Of a stretch of 64,000 nucleotides of DNA, positions 37,027 through 45,725 are shown piece by piece. The position numbers and the translations under genes were made by a program. This DNA comes from Pseudonocardia halophobica. GTDB lineage: Bacteria > Actinomycetota > Actinomycetes > Mycobacteriales > Pseudonocardiaceae. The notes under the pieces were generated by a model. The model was not told where the DNA came from, did not search any database, and was given only the letters and a program-made list of their open reading frames with translations. The DNA lies in assembly GCF_027922425.1 (NCBI RefSeq), contig NZ_BSFQ01000019.1, positions 1 to 64,000 of the forward strand, written 5' to 3'. Position 1 is the first letter of the stretch, and every line of letters starts with the position of its first letter.

Positions 37027-38531
37027 CAGGCCTCCCGGTCCCAGGTGTCGGCGGTGACCCCGTCCGCCCGCAGCTTGTACTTCTCCGTCCGCTGGCTCGG
37101 GGTCACCGGCAGCGCGTCGAGGAACCGCACGTACCGGGGCACCGCGAACTCCGTCAGCCGTCCGGTGCAGTGGGCGACCACGCCCGGCCCGTCGAGCCCG
37201 GCCCCGGGCACGAGGACGACGGCGACCATGACGTCCTCCTCGGAGAGCGGGCTGGGCACCCCGTAGGCCGCGACGGCGTCGACCGCCGGGTGCGTCGCGA
37301 GGACCCGTTCGATCTCCCAGGAGGAGACGTTCTCGCCGCGGCGGCGGATCGAGTCGGAGAGCCGGTCGAGGAAGTAGAGGTACCCGGCCGCGTCCATGCG
37401 GCCGCGGTCCCCGGTGTGGAACCACAGGTCCCGCCACGCCTCGACGGTCTCCTCCGGCATGTCGTGGTAGCCGCTGAAGAGGATGCCCGGCTCCTTCGGC
37501 CGGCAGACGATCTCGCCCGCCTCGCCGCGCGGCACCTCGTGCCCGCGCTCGTCGACGATCCGCACCTCGTAGCCCGCAGCGGCGCGGCCGGGCGAGCCGC
37601 TGCGCCGCTCCCCCGGCGGCCCCTCGACGACCAGCGACGCCTCGGTGCTGCCGTAGATCTCGGTGAGCGCCACGCCGAACCGCCGCTCGAAGGCCTCCGT
37701 GACCTCCGGCGGGCACGGGGCGCCGAAGCCGACGCGGACGGGGTTGTCGGCGTCGTCGGGCCGCGGCGAGCGGTTGTGGAGCAGGGTGAGCATCGCGCCC
37801 TGGAAGTTGAACGCGGTGATCCCGTGGGCGCGGCAGGTGTCCCAGAACCCGCTCGCCGAGAAGCGCCGGTCCATGACCAGCCCGGCGCCGGTGAGCAGCG
37901 CGGGCAGCACCGAGCAGAAGCGGGCGTTGGAGTGGAAGAGCGGGAACACCGAGTAGAGCCGGTCGGCGGCGGTGTAGCCCATCAGCTCCACGGTGCGGCG
38001 GGCCAGCCACAGGTTCGACCGGTGCGAGAGCCGGACGCCCTTCGGCGGGCCGGTGGTGCCGGACGTGTAGAGCACGACCGTCGTCGCGTCGGGGTCGACC
38101 GCGGAGAACCCCGCCGGCTCCCGCTCCACGTCCTCCAGGGACGGGGCGTCACCGGATCCGTGCACGACGATCCGGACGCCCGCCGGCGCCGCCTCGCGCA
38201 CGAGCGGCAGGAACTCGGCGTCGCACACCACCGTGCGGGCCCGCGAGTGCGCCAGCAGGTGTTCCAGCAGGTGGCCGCGGGTGGCGGTGTTGAGCGGGAC
38301 CTCCACGAGACCTGCCCGGGCGAGGCCGAACCACACCGCGAGCGCGGCCGGGCTCGCCCGCATCATCAGCGCCACGTGGTCACCCGGCTCGTGGCCGAGG
38401 CCGAGGAAGCCCGCGGCCAGCCGTTTCGCGGCGGTGTCGAGCGCGGCGGGCGAGGTGCGCTCGCCCGCAACGGTCCAGGCGGTGTCGTGCGGATGGGCGG
38501 CCAGCAGGTCGCCGAGGGTCCGTGCCGTCAC
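37026..38531 (-). CDS. AMP-dependent acyl-CoA synthetase/ligase
   Basis: A 501-residue adenylate-forming enzyme. The P-loop signature TTVVLYTSGTTGPPKGVRLSH, the A5 motif YGSTEASLV and the A7/A8 region LWFHTGDRGRMDAAGYLYFLDRLSDSIRRRGENVSSWEIE are all intact, and the C-terminal Lys lies in TEKYKLRADG. The general pattern resembles CaiC-like crotonobetaine/carnitine or medium-chain ligases. It activates a carboxylic acid to its CoA thioester via an acyl-AMP. It is coupled to the crotonase gene downstream. Confidence 0.92.
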   Translation of the reverse strand: MTARTLGDLLAAHPHDTAWTVAGERTSPAALDTAAKRLAAGFLGLGHEPGDHVALMMRASPAALAVWFGLARAGLVEVPLNTATRGHLLEHLLAHSRARTVVCDAEFLPLVREAAPAGVRIVVHGSGDAPSLEDVEREPAGFSAVDPDATTVVLYTSGTTGPPKGVRLSHRSNLWLARRTVELMGYTAADRLYSVFPLFHSNARFCSVLPALLTGAGLVMDRRFSASGFWDTCRAHGITAFNFQGAMLTLLHNRSPRPDDADNPVRVGFGAPCPPEVTEAFERRFGVALTEIYGSTEASLVVEGPPGERRSGSPGRAAAGYEVRIVDERGHEVPRGEAGEIVCRPKEPGILFSGYHDMPEETVEAWRDLWFHTGDRGRMDAAGYLYFLDRLSDSIRRRGENVSSWEIERVLATHPAVDAVAAYGVPSPLSEEDVMVAVVLVPGAGLDGPGVVAHCTGRLTEFAVPRYVRFLDALPVTPSQRTEKYKLRADGVTADTWDREA

Positions 38532-38598
38532 ACCCGCCGACGCTACCCACCGGTCGTTTGGCAGGGAAGGCCGTCCGGTCCGGCGCGGCGCGGTCCGG

Positions 38599-38604
38599 CA
38601 GACT
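38599..38604 (+). promoter_or_regulatory. -10 element for the S9 peptidase
   Basis: CAGACT followed by seven bases and the GTG at 38612, the leaderless arrangement. Confidence 0.35.
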
Positions 38605-38611
38605 GCGCACC

Positions 38612-40759
38612 GTGAGCCAGCCGATCACGGACACCCGGTCGACCGCCGACTCCTTCCCCCGCCTGCACGCCCGCACCCGCCGGTTCACCCTCGGCGCCCC
38701 GCGCGGCGTCACCGTCTCGCCCGACGGCGGCAGGGTCGTCTTCCTGCGCAGTCGCGGCGGCACGGACCCGGTGACGTGCCTGTGGAGCCTCGAGGTGGAG
38801 ACCGGCGAGGAGCGGCTGATCGCCGACCCGCGCGAGCTCGACGACACGGACGTCGAGGACCTGCCGGCCGAGGAGCGGGCGCGCCGCGAGCGGGCTCGGG
38901 AGCAGGCGGGCGGGGTGGTCGGCTACGCGACGGACCGGGCCGTGACCCGCGCCGTGTTCCCCTTGTCCGGCCGGCTCTACCTGGCCGAGTTCGCCGGCGG
39001 GCTCACCCCGCGGCTCATCGAGACCCACGGCGCGGTGATCGACCCGCGGCTCGACCCCACCGGCGCGCGGATCGCGTTCGTCTCCGGCGGCGCCCTGCAC
39101 CTGCACCTGATCGCCGCGCGCACCACCACGACCCTGCTGGTCCCCGAGGGCGACGACGTCACCTACGGGCTGGCCGACTTCGTCGCCGCCGAGGAGATCG
39201 ACCGGATGCGCGGCTTCTGGTGGTCCCCCGACGGCGACGCGCTCGTCGTCGCCCGGGTCGACGAGGCCGCGGTGCCGGTGTGGCACATCGCGGACCCGGC
39301 GAACCCCGACCGCACCCCCGCGGCCGTCCGCTATCCCGCGGCCGGCACCACCAACCCGGCCGTGACCCTCGAGATCGTCGGCCTCGACGGCAGCCGCACG
39401 CCGATCGGGTGGGACGTCGAGCGGGACGAGTACGTGGTCGACGTCGTGTGGGACGACCGGGGCCTGTTCGTGGTCGTGCAGCCCCGCGACCAGAAGGCGC
39501 TGCGGATGCTCGCGGTCGACCCGGCCACGGGCACGACCACGCTCGTCGACGAGGAGACCGACCCGGTGTGGGTCGACGCGACACCGGGCCTGCGGGTGCA
39601 CACCGCCTCCGGCGCGCTGGTGAAGCTGGCCCACCGCGACGGGGCGCACCGGGTGCTGGTCGACGGCGAGCCCGTCACCCCGCCGGATCTCCAGGTCCGC
39701 AGCCTGCTCGACGTCGACGGCGACACCCTGCTGATCAGCGGCTCGACCACCCCCGCGTCGGTCCGGCTGTGGACCTGGGACGCCGTGGGCGGGCTGGTGC
39801 CCGTGTCGCCCGAGGAGGGCGTGCACTCCGGGCGTCTCTCCGGCGGCACGTACGTGCGCACCTCGACCGACCTCGCCTCGCCGGCCGCGACCACGGTCCG
39901 GACCGCGGACGGCGCTGGTGTCGTCGAGCGGGAGATCGCCTCCTTCGCGGCCGAGCCGAACGTCGAGCTGCGGATCTCGCTGCACCGGGCCGGCGAACGG
40001 CGGCTGCAGACCGCGTTGCTGCTGCCCTCCTGGTGGGAGCCGGGTGTGCCGCTGCCGGTGCTGATGGACCCGTACGGCGGGCCGCACGGCCAGCGCGTCT
40101 ACGCCGCCCGCAACCCGCACCTGACCAGCCAGTGGTTCGCCGAGCAGGGCTTCGCGGTGGTGGTCGTCGACGGCCGCGGGATGCCCGGCCGCGGGCCGGA
40201 GTTCGAGCGGGCCGTGCACCTGGACCTCGCCCAGCCCGTGCTCGACGACCAGGTCGACGCCCTGCGCGCCCTCGCCGTCGAGAACCCGGACCTCGACCTC
40301 ACCCGGGTCGGCATCCGCGGCTGGTCCTTCGGCGGGTTCCTCGCGGCGCTCGCGGTGCTGCGCCGGCCGGACGTCTTCCACGCCGCGGTGGCCGGTGCGC
40401 CGGTCACGGACTGGGAGCTCTACGACACCCACTACACCGAGCGCTACCTCGGGCACCCGGCCGTCGAGAAGGCGGCCTACGAGCGGTCGTCGCTGCTCGC
40501 CGACGCCGCCACCCCGGCCTCCGAGGACCGCCCGAACCGGCCCCTCATGATCATCCACGGGCTCGCGGACGACAACGTCGTGGCCGCCCACACCCTGCGG
40601 CTGTCCTCGGCGCTCCTCGCCGCGGGCCGCCCGCACCAGGTGCTGCCGCTCTCCGGCGTCACGCACATGACGCCGCAGGAGGTCGTCGCCGAGAACCTGC
40701 TGCTCCTGCAGGTGCAGTTCCTCCGGGACGCGCTGGGGGTGCCCGCGCCGCCGGTGTGA
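38612..40759 (+). CDS. S9 family prolyl oligopeptidase (DPP IV-like)
   Basis: A 715-residue cytoplasmic serine peptidase. The N-terminal ~440 residues form a DPP IV-type beta-propeller (GVTVSPDGGRVVFLRS, ADFVAAEEIDRMRGFWWSPDGDALVVARVDE). The last ~250 residues are the alpha/beta hydrolase. VLMDPYGGPHGQRV precedes the nucleophile elbow GWSFGGFLA (Ser ~572), the acid lies in HGLADDNVV, and the His is in VTHMTP. AEEIDRMRGFWW, the double-Glu motif, selects peptides with a free N-terminus, so a dipeptidyl-peptidase activity is likely. There is no signal peptide. An upstream ATG at 38522 is less supported. Confidence 0.92.
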   Translation: MSQPITDTRSTADSFPRLHARTRRFTLGAPRGVTVSPDGGRVVFLRSRGGTDPVTCLWSLEVETGEERLIADPRELDDTDVEDLPAEERARRERAREQAGGVVGYATDRAVTRAVFPLSGRLYLAEFAGGLTPRLIETHGAVIDPRLDPTGARIAFVSGGALHLHLIAARTTTTLLVPEGDDVTYGLADFVAAEEIDRMRGFWWSPDGDALVVARVDEAAVPVWHIADPANPDRTPAAVRYPAAGTTNPAVTLEIVGLDGSRTPIGWDVERDEYVVDVVWDDRGLFVVVQPRDQKALRMLAVDPATGTTTLVDEETDPVWVDATPGLRVHTASGALVKLAHRDGAHRVLVDGEPVTPPDLQVRSLLDVDGDTLLISGSTTPASVRLWTWDAVGGLVPVSPEEGVHSGRLSGGTYVRTSTDLASPAATTVRTADGAGVVEREIASFAAEPNVELRISLHRAGERRLQTALLLPSWWEPGVPLPVLMDPYGGPHGQRVYAARNPHLTSQWFAEQGFAVVVVDGRGMPGRGPEFERAVHLDLAQPVLDDQVDALRALAVENPDLDLTRVGIRGWSFGGFLAALAVLRRPDVFHAAVAGAPVTDWELYDTHYTERYLGHPAVEKAAYERSSLLADAATPASEDRPNRPLMIIHGLADDNVVAAHTLRLSSALLAAGRPHQVLPLSGVTHMTPQEVVAENLLLLQVQFLRDALGVPAPPV

Positions 40760-40773
40760 CCGCCCGCGCGCGC

Positions 40774-42309
40774 TCAGTCGTGCGAGATGTGGTGGGGCGT
40801 CTCGTCGTCGGCCGAGGCCCCGCCGTCGCGGGTGTCCGGGGCGTCGGGGTCCGGCGCGCCGACGCCCGCGGCCCGGCGGCGCTCGTCGCGCAGGTCGTGG
40901 ATGCCCACGCCGAGCGCGACGAGCGTGGTCAGCACGGCCACACCGAGCGCGCCGGCGATGGCGGCCCGGTACGAGTCGCCGGCGGCGCCCAGCACGCCGT
41001 AGTACACCCCGGCGACGACGGCGGTGCCGATCGCCGCGCCCACACGCTGCCCGGTCTGCAGGGCGCCGCCGGCCGAGCCGGCCATCCGCACGGGCACGTT
41101 GCGCAGGGTCATGGTGATGTTCGGGGAGATCACGAAGCCGCCTCCGATGCCGCCCAGCAGCAGGGCCGGCGCGGCGGCGATCCCGGCGATCTCCCCCGGG
41201 ACCAGCGCGAGGATCGCCGCGGTCGCGGCCACGCCCACGGCGACCAGCGACAGGCCGAACACGGTGAGCCGGCGGCCGAAGCGCTCGACGAGCCGCCCGG
41301 CCACCACGGCGGACACCGCGGAGCCGACCGCGAAGGCGGTGACCGACAGCCCGGACTGCAGCGGCGTGTAGCCGAGGCCGGACTGGAAGAACTGCGCGAA
41401 CACGATCCAGACGCCGGAGAACCCGGTGAAGTAGACGAGCCCGAGCAGGGCGCCGGGTGCGTAGCCGGAGGTCTCGGTGACCAGCCGGATGTCGAAGAGC
41501 GGCTCGGCGCCGCGGCGCACCTCGCGGCGCTCCCACCACAGGAACAGCATCGCCAGCGCCACGCCGATCGGGAACAGCCACCACAGCCGCGCGATCCCGC
41601 CGGACTCGGCCTGCACCAACGGCAGGAGCAGCGCGAGCACCGCCCCGCCCAGCAGCGCCGCACCGGCCCAGTCGATGTGCGGCCGCTCCCCGGTCTGCGC
41701 CTTCGGCAGCAGCCGTGCGGCCAGCACCACCGCCAGCACCCCGATCGGGACGTTCACGTAGAAGATCCACCGCCAGCCGTCGGGCTCCCCGAAGGCGGCG
41801 AGCAGCAGCCCGCCCACGATCGGGCCGGCCGCCGTCGAGATGCCGACCGTGGCGCCGAAGAACCCGAACGCCCGGCCCCGCTCGGCGCCGCGGAACAGGC
41901 TCTGGATCAGCCCGGAGTTCTGCGGCGCCAGCGACCCCGCCGCGAAGCCCTGCAGCAGCCGGGCGACCACGAGCAGCTCGATCGTGGGCGCCGCACCGCA
42001 CAGGGCGCTGAAGGCGACGAACGCGGTGAGCGCGATCAGGAACATCCGGCGGCGGCCGAACGCGTCGCCGAGCCGGCCGGCCGGGACGAGCGCGAGGCCG
42101 AAGGTCAGCGCGTACCCCGAGACCACCCACTGCGCGCCCGCCGGGTCGGTGCCGAGCCCGTGCTGGATCGACGGCAGCGCCACCGAGACGATGCTGACGT
42201 CGAGCAGCGTCATGAACCCCGCGGCAAGGGTGACGGACAGGGCCCGCCAGCGGCGCGGGTCGGGGGTGTACTCCTCCTCGGTCCCCTGGCGGGCCGGGGC
42301 CGAGGTCAT
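40774..42309 (-). CDS. MFS drug exporter of the DHA2 (EmrB/QacA) type
   Basis: A 511-residue, 14-helix exporter. LAAGFMTLLDVSIVSVALPSIQHGLG is helix 1 with the motif D1 (LDxTIVNVALP-like). GYALTFGLALVPAGRLGDAFGRRRMF carries motif A, and RLLQGFAAGSLAPQNSGLIQSLFRGAERGRAFGFFGATVGISTAAGPIVGGLL motifs B and C. The C-terminal ~45 residues are charged, with a His/Asp-rich end. The family uses the proton gradient to export lipophilic compounds. No adjacent TetR or MarR regulator was found. The start is an ATG. Confidence 0.92.
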   Translation of the reverse strand: MTSAPARQGTEEEYTPDPRRWRALSVTLAAGFMTLLDVSIVSVALPSIQHGLGTDPAGAQWVVSGYALTFGLALVPAGRLGDAFGRRRMFLIALTAFVAFSALCGAAPTIELLVVARLLQGFAAGSLAPQNSGLIQSLFRGAERGRAFGFFGATVGISTAAGPIVGGLLLAAFGEPDGWRWIFYVNVPIGVLAVVLAARLLPKAQTGERPHIDWAGAALLGGAVLALLLPLVQAESGGIARLWWLFPIGVALAMLFLWWERREVRRGAEPLFDIRLVTETSGYAPGALLGLVYFTGFSGVWIVFAQFFQSGLGYTPLQSGLSVTAFAVGSAVSAVVAGRLVERFGRRLTVFGLSLVAVGVAATAAILALVPGEIAGIAAAPALLLGGIGGGFVISPNITMTLRNVPVRMAGSAGGALQTGQRVGAAIGTAVVAGVYYGVLGAAGDSYRAAIAGALGVAVLTTLVALGVGIHDLRDERRRAAGVGAPDPDAPDTRDGGASADDETPHHISHD

Positions 42310-42429
42310 GACGCGGTGCAGGTGTGGGAGCGGACGGGCACGACGTCGGACGTTACCGCCGGCCCCGGCGACCCGCCTTCCGAGCGCCGGGCACCGGCGG
42401 GACGGACCCGGGTGCTCGTGTCCGGGCGG

Positions 42430-43341
42430 TCAGGCGGGCCCGACGCGGTCGCCGACCCGGACCGTCCCCGCCGCGGCGACGTCGGCGTAGGCGCCCGCGC
42501 ACGCCCAGGTCCCCATGCCCGGAATCCTCCGCCGGTTGATCTTCGCGATCGTGCGCAGCGTGTCCCGGTCCTCCGGGAGGCCCTCCTGCGCCAGGGTCGT
42601 CATCACGCAGCGCATGGTCGGCATGGTGACCGTGATCCGGGCGTCGCCGGCGGCGAGGGTCTCCCCGACCCACCCGTCCTCGACGAACCCGGGCCCCTGC
42701 GCGGTGTCCAGCAGCAGGTTCGGGCGGTAGCGGCGGGCGTCGAACGTCGAGCCGGGGGCGGCCTCGGAGAGCGCGGCCAGCGTGGAGCCGGTCATCAGGT
42801 GCAGCACGCCGAGGTCGAGGAAGGAGTCGGTCGGGGTGAGCCCGGCCGTGCCGATCCGGCTGACCGGCTCGCCCTCCTCGCTGTGCTCGACGGTGGTGTC
42901 GTCGATGAAGGCCTGGGGTGCGAGGCCCTCGATCTGCGGCCACTGCTCCTCGAACTCGGCGCCGGCCGCCGGATCGGCCGACAGCACGACCGCGCGGCCG
43001 AGCAGGTCGGAGAGGGCGGCCTCGAGCCCGGGCTCGTCGCTGCGCAGGGTCCGGCCGTCGGGGAACGTGACGGCGACGGGCGGCGGGGCCGCGTCGGGCT
43101 CCGGCTCGCCGAGGAAGGCGGCGCTGCAGCCGAGCAGGGCGCCCCACTTCCGGGGGTACTTGGCGCTGGCCACCGTGCCGTCCTCGGCGTCGACCACGGC
43201 GTAGGCGCGGTCGCCGAGGGCCCCGCCGGGAAGCAGGGCGAGGGCGTCGACCCGCTCCCCCTGCATCGACTTGACCGGGAAACGGTGGAGGGCGGTGATG
43301 GTCGCGTGGGTCGTCGTCGCCTGTGACGCTGGTGCGGACAT
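42430..43341 (-). CDS. MOSC domain-containing protein
   Basis: A 303-residue protein. The N-terminal MOSC_N beta-barrel is ITALHRFPVKSMQGERVDALALLPGGALGDRAYAVVDAEDGTVASAKYPRKWGALL. The C-terminal MOSC domain has FDARRYRPNLLLDT, GFVEDGWVGETLAAGDARITVTMPTMRCVMTTLAQEGLPEDRDTLRTI and a conserved Cys (MRCVM) implicated in sulfur or molybdenum-cofactor handling. Relatives are mARC-type enzymes and MoCo sulfurase C-termini. The ATG follows GAAGGGATC. It is divergent from the FKBP gene. Confidence 0.9.
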   Translation of the reverse strand: MSAPASQATTTHATITALHRFPVKSMQGERVDALALLPGGALGDRAYAVVDAEDGTVASAKYPRKWGALLGCSAAFLGEPEPDAAPPPVAVTFPDGRTLRSDEPGLEAALSDLLGRAVVLSADPAAGAEFEEQWPQIEGLAPQAFIDDTTVEHSEEGEPVSRIGTAGLTPTDSFLDLGVLHLMTGSTLAALSEAAPGSTFDARRYRPNLLLDTAQGPGFVEDGWVGETLAAGDARITVTMPTMRCVMTTLAQEGLPEDRDTLRTIAKINRRRIPGMGTWACAGAYADVAAAGTVRVGDRVGPA

Positions 43342-43443
43342 GATCCCTTCGTAGCGGGCGCACCGGGCCCCGCGCCACCTCCGGACGGCGGGGGTCTGGC
43401 AGGGTGACGGCCGACCGACGCGAGACCCAGGAGGAACCCGACG

Positions 43444-43818
43444 ATGGCACCGCAGAAGCCCGACGTCGACCCGATCGACGGCCCGGCCCCGACCGACCTC
43501 GAGATCACCGACATCACCGTCGGCGAGGGCGAGGAGGCGAAGGCCGGCCACCGGGTGGCCGTGCACTACGTGGGCGTGGCGCACTCGACCGGCGAGGAGT
43601 TCGACGCCTCCTACAACCGCGGCCAGCCGCTGCAGTTCGGCCTCGGCGCGGGCCAGGTCATCCAGGGCTGGGACCGGGGCGTGCAGGGCATGAAGGTCGG
43701 CGGGCGCCGCCGGCTGGTCATTCCGCCGCACCTGGGCTACGGCGACCGGGGCGCCGGGGGCGTCATCAAGGGCGGCGAGACCCTGATCTTCGTGGTGGAC
43801 CTGCTCGCGGTGCAGTGA
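43444..43818 (+). CDS. FKBP-type peptidyl-prolyl isomerase
   Basis: A 124-residue single-domain FKBP: GHRVAVHYVGVAHSTGEEFDASYNRGQPLQFGLGAGQVIQGWDRGVQGMKVGGRRRLVIPPHLGYGDRGAGG read in pieces gives all aromatic and Asp residues of the active site (HYVG, FDAS, QVIQGWD, LVIPPHLGYG). No signal peptide, so it is cytoplasmic. It catalyses cis-trans isomerisation of prolyl bonds. CAGGAGGAACCCGACG is the ribosome site. It overlaps the next gene by 4 bases (GTGA). Confidence 0.96.
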   Translation: MAPQKPDVDPIDGPAPTDLEITDITVGEGEEAKAGHRVAVHYVGVAHSTGEEFDASYNRGQPLQFGLGAGQVIQGWDRGVQGMKVGGRRRLVIPPHLGYGDRGAGGVIKGGETLIFVVDLLAVQ

Positions 43819-44339
43819 CGCCGCCCGTGCGGTTGCTGATCCTCTCCGACACGCACGTCCCGGTGCGGGCGAAGGACCTGCCCGCGCCGCTGTGGGAGGC
43901 GGTGGAGTCGCTCGGCGCGGACGACCTGGTCGTCCATGCCGGCGACTGGATGGACCCCGGGCTGCTCGACGCGCTGGAGGCGCGGGCGCCCCGGGTCGTC
44001 GGGGTGTGGGGCAACAACGACGGCCCCGATCTGCGCGGACGCCTCCCGGAGGTCGCGCGGTTCGAGGCCGGCGGGCTGCGGTTCGCCGTCACCCACGAGA
44101 CGGGTGCGGCCCAGGGGCGGGAGCGGCGGATGGCCGCCCGCTTCCCCGACGTCGACGTGCTGGTCTTCGGGCACAGCCACATCCCGTGGGATTCGACGGC
44201 TCCCACGGGCCTGCGCCTGCTGAACCCGGGCTCCCCCACCGACCGCCGCCGTCAACCCACGCACACGTGGATGACGGCGGCGGTGCAGGAGGGCGAGCTG
44301 CGCCGGGTGGACCTGGTCCACCTGGAGAACCTGCGCTGA
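43815..44339 (+). CDS. YfcE/MJ0936-type metallophosphoesterase
   Basis: A 174-residue calcineurin-like phosphoesterase: LLILSDTHVPV (DxH metal motif), VVHAGDWMD (GD), VWGNNDG (GNxD), VTHETG and FGHSHIPWD (GHSH). LNPGSPTDRR is typical of the YfcE group. The family hydrolyses small phosphodiesters or monoesters with Mn or other divalent ions. The GTG overlaps the FKBP stop by 4 bases. It is followed by the perfect hairpin at 44342-44383. Confidence 0.92.
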   Translation: MTPPVRLLILSDTHVPVRAKDLPAPLWEAVESLGADDLVVHAGDWMDPGLLDALEARAPRVVGVWGNNDGPDLRGRLPEVARFEAGGLRFAVTHETGAAQGRERRMAARFPDVDVLVFGHSHIPWDSTAPTGLRLLNPGSPTDRRRQPTHTWMTAAVQEGELRRVDLVHLENLR

Positions 44340-44341
44340 CG

Positions 44342-44383
44342 CGTGCGCGGGACGTGGTGCTCCGGCACCACGTCCCGCGCACG
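44342..44383. terminator. Perfect 19-bp hairpin between convergent genes
   Basis: CGTGCGCGGGACGTGGTGC, the tetraloop TCCG, then the exact reverse complement. It lies between the phosphoesterase and terC and can terminate on both strands. The sequence is unrelated to the repeat hairpin at 13862, though the arm length is equal. Confidence 0.8.
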
Positions 44384-44391
44384 GTCACGCG

Positions 44392-45492
44392 TCAGGAGTG
44401 CTCGCGGTCGTAGCGGGCCATCTCCTCGTCGATCTCCCGGTCGTGGCGGTCCATCGCCTCGGCCTCCTCGCGGCTGTGCGCGACGGCCACCGCGATCGAC
44501 GAGCCGTGGCCCTCGGCGAGCTCGGGCCGGCGGCGCACTGCGACCAGGCTGGCCACGGTCGTGATCGCCAGGACGCCCACGATGACCAGCAGCGACACCG
44601 CGATGCTGACCTCCGGCACCGGGATCGGCTCGCCGCCGTTGAGGAACGGCAGCTCGTTCTCGTGCAGGGCGTGCAGCACGAGCTTGACGCCGATGAAGGC
44701 CAGGATCACGGCGAGGCCGTAGGACAGGTAGATCAGCTTCTTGAGGAGCCCGCCGAGCAGGAAGTACAGCTGGCGCAGGCCCATCAGGGCGAAGGCGTTG
44801 GCCGTGAAGACCAGGAACGGCTCCTGGGTCAGGCCGAAGATGGCCGGGATGGAGTCGAGCGCGAACAGCAGGTCGGTGAGCCCGATCGCGATCATCACGA
44901 TCAGCATCGGGGTGACCCAGCGCTTGCCGTCGAGCTTCACGGTGGTCTTGGAGCCGTGGAACTTGTCCGTCACCGGCAGCACCCGGCGGACGAACCCGAC
45001 GATCTTGGGCTCCTTCCACTCGTCCTCGTCGCCACCCATGCCCTGCCGGACCATGTTCACCGCGGTGTAGATCAGGAATGCGGCGAAGAGGTAGAACACC
45101 CAGCTCAGGGCGTTGATCGCGGCGGCGCCGACGGCGATGAACAGGCCGCGCATCACCAGCGCGATCACGATGCCGACCAGCAGCACGCGGTGCTGGTGGA
45201 TCGCCGGCACCGCGAAGCTCGACATGATGATCACGAAGACGAACAGGTTGTCGACCGAGAGCGAGTACTCGGTGATGTAGCCGGCGAAGAACTCCCCGGC
45301 GTACTGGCCGCCCGCGAAGTACCAGATGCCGAGGCCGAACAGCACGGCGAGCGCGATGTAGAAGAGCACCCAGCGGGTGGCTTCCTTGATCGTCACGGCG
45401 TGCGGCTTGTGGTCGACCAGGAACAGGTCGGCCAGGATGATGGCGACCAGGCCGCCGATGGTGGCGAACCACAGCCAGACGGGCACGTTCAC
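44392..45492 (-). CDS. TerC family membrane protein
   Basis: A 366-residue integral membrane protein. The TerC signatures are present: FFAGYITEYSLSVDNLFVFVIIM with the acidic residues in a helix, RVLLVGIVIALVMRGLFI, and IGLTDLLFALDSIPAIFGLTQEPFLVFTANAFALMGLRQLYFLL. Paralogues (Alx, MeeF/TerC) export Mn2+ or load Mn onto secreted proteins. The putative manganese riboswitch upstream supports this. The C-terminus is charged (HSREEAEAMDRHDREIDEEMARYD). The start is an ATG. Confidence 0.93.
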   Translation of the reverse strand: MNVPVWLWFATIGGLVAIILADLFLVDHKPHAVTIKEATRWVLFYIALAVLFGLGIWYFAGGQYAGEFFAGYITEYSLSVDNLFVFVIIMSSFAVPAIHQHRVLLVGIVIALVMRGLFIAVGAAAINALSWVFYLFAAFLIYTAVNMVRQGMGGDEDEWKEPKIVGFVRRVLPVTDKFHGSKTTVKLDGKRWVTPMLIVMIAIGLTDLLFALDSIPAIFGLTQEPFLVFTANAFALMGLRQLYFLLGGLLKKLIYLSYGLAVILAFIGVKLVLHALHENELPFLNGGEPIPVPEVSIAVSLLVIVGVLAITTVASLVAVRRRPELAEGHGSSIAVAVAHSREEAEAMDRHDREIDEEMARYDREHS

Positions 45493-45524
45493 GCGGGGAG
45501 CCTCCAGGGGTCTCGGGCAGCACG

Positions 45525-45690
45525 GGACTGCCCCGAGGTCTCTCCCCTCCGCTCAGCTGCGGATCGGTGGCGCCGGGTTCGGGACCCGCATGATTGTCGA
45601 TCCTGGGCTGCGGGCCCTTCTCCGTGCTGACGACGCCACCGTGACCGGGATACTCCCCTGCGGTGCCTCTCCAGTCTGCCCGCCCCGTCG
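45525..45690 (-). ncRNA. Putative yybP-ykoY (manganese) riboswitch upstream of terC
   Basis: On the minus strand the leader contains GGGGAGTATCCCGG, matching the conserved GGGGAGUAGC loop. About 20 bases later comes GGTGGCGTCGTCAGCACGG, containing the invariant CGUCGUCA of the second loop. CCCGGCGCCACC then closes a helix with GGTGGCG, as in characterised members (loop UCGUCA paired region and CCGGC). The outer P1 helix is not resolved. The downstream gene is a TerC/Alx-type Mn exporter, the usual partner. The edges given are approximate. Confidence 0.75.
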
Positions 45691-45725
45691 CGCCGGCCGC
45701 CAGCGGGGGTGACCGACCACACCGG

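Noticed and set aside
38233..43326. Very long open frames antisense to the S9 peptidase, MFS and MOSC genes (~1,700 codons)
   Set aside because: They mirror real genes in another frame, as expected at this GC content. The translations are Arg/Pro/Gly-rich with no domain.
44342..44383. Third copy of the REP-like hairpin
   Set aside because: Arm length is the same, but the sequence is unrelated to the copies at 13862 and 47669. It is a local bidirectional terminator.
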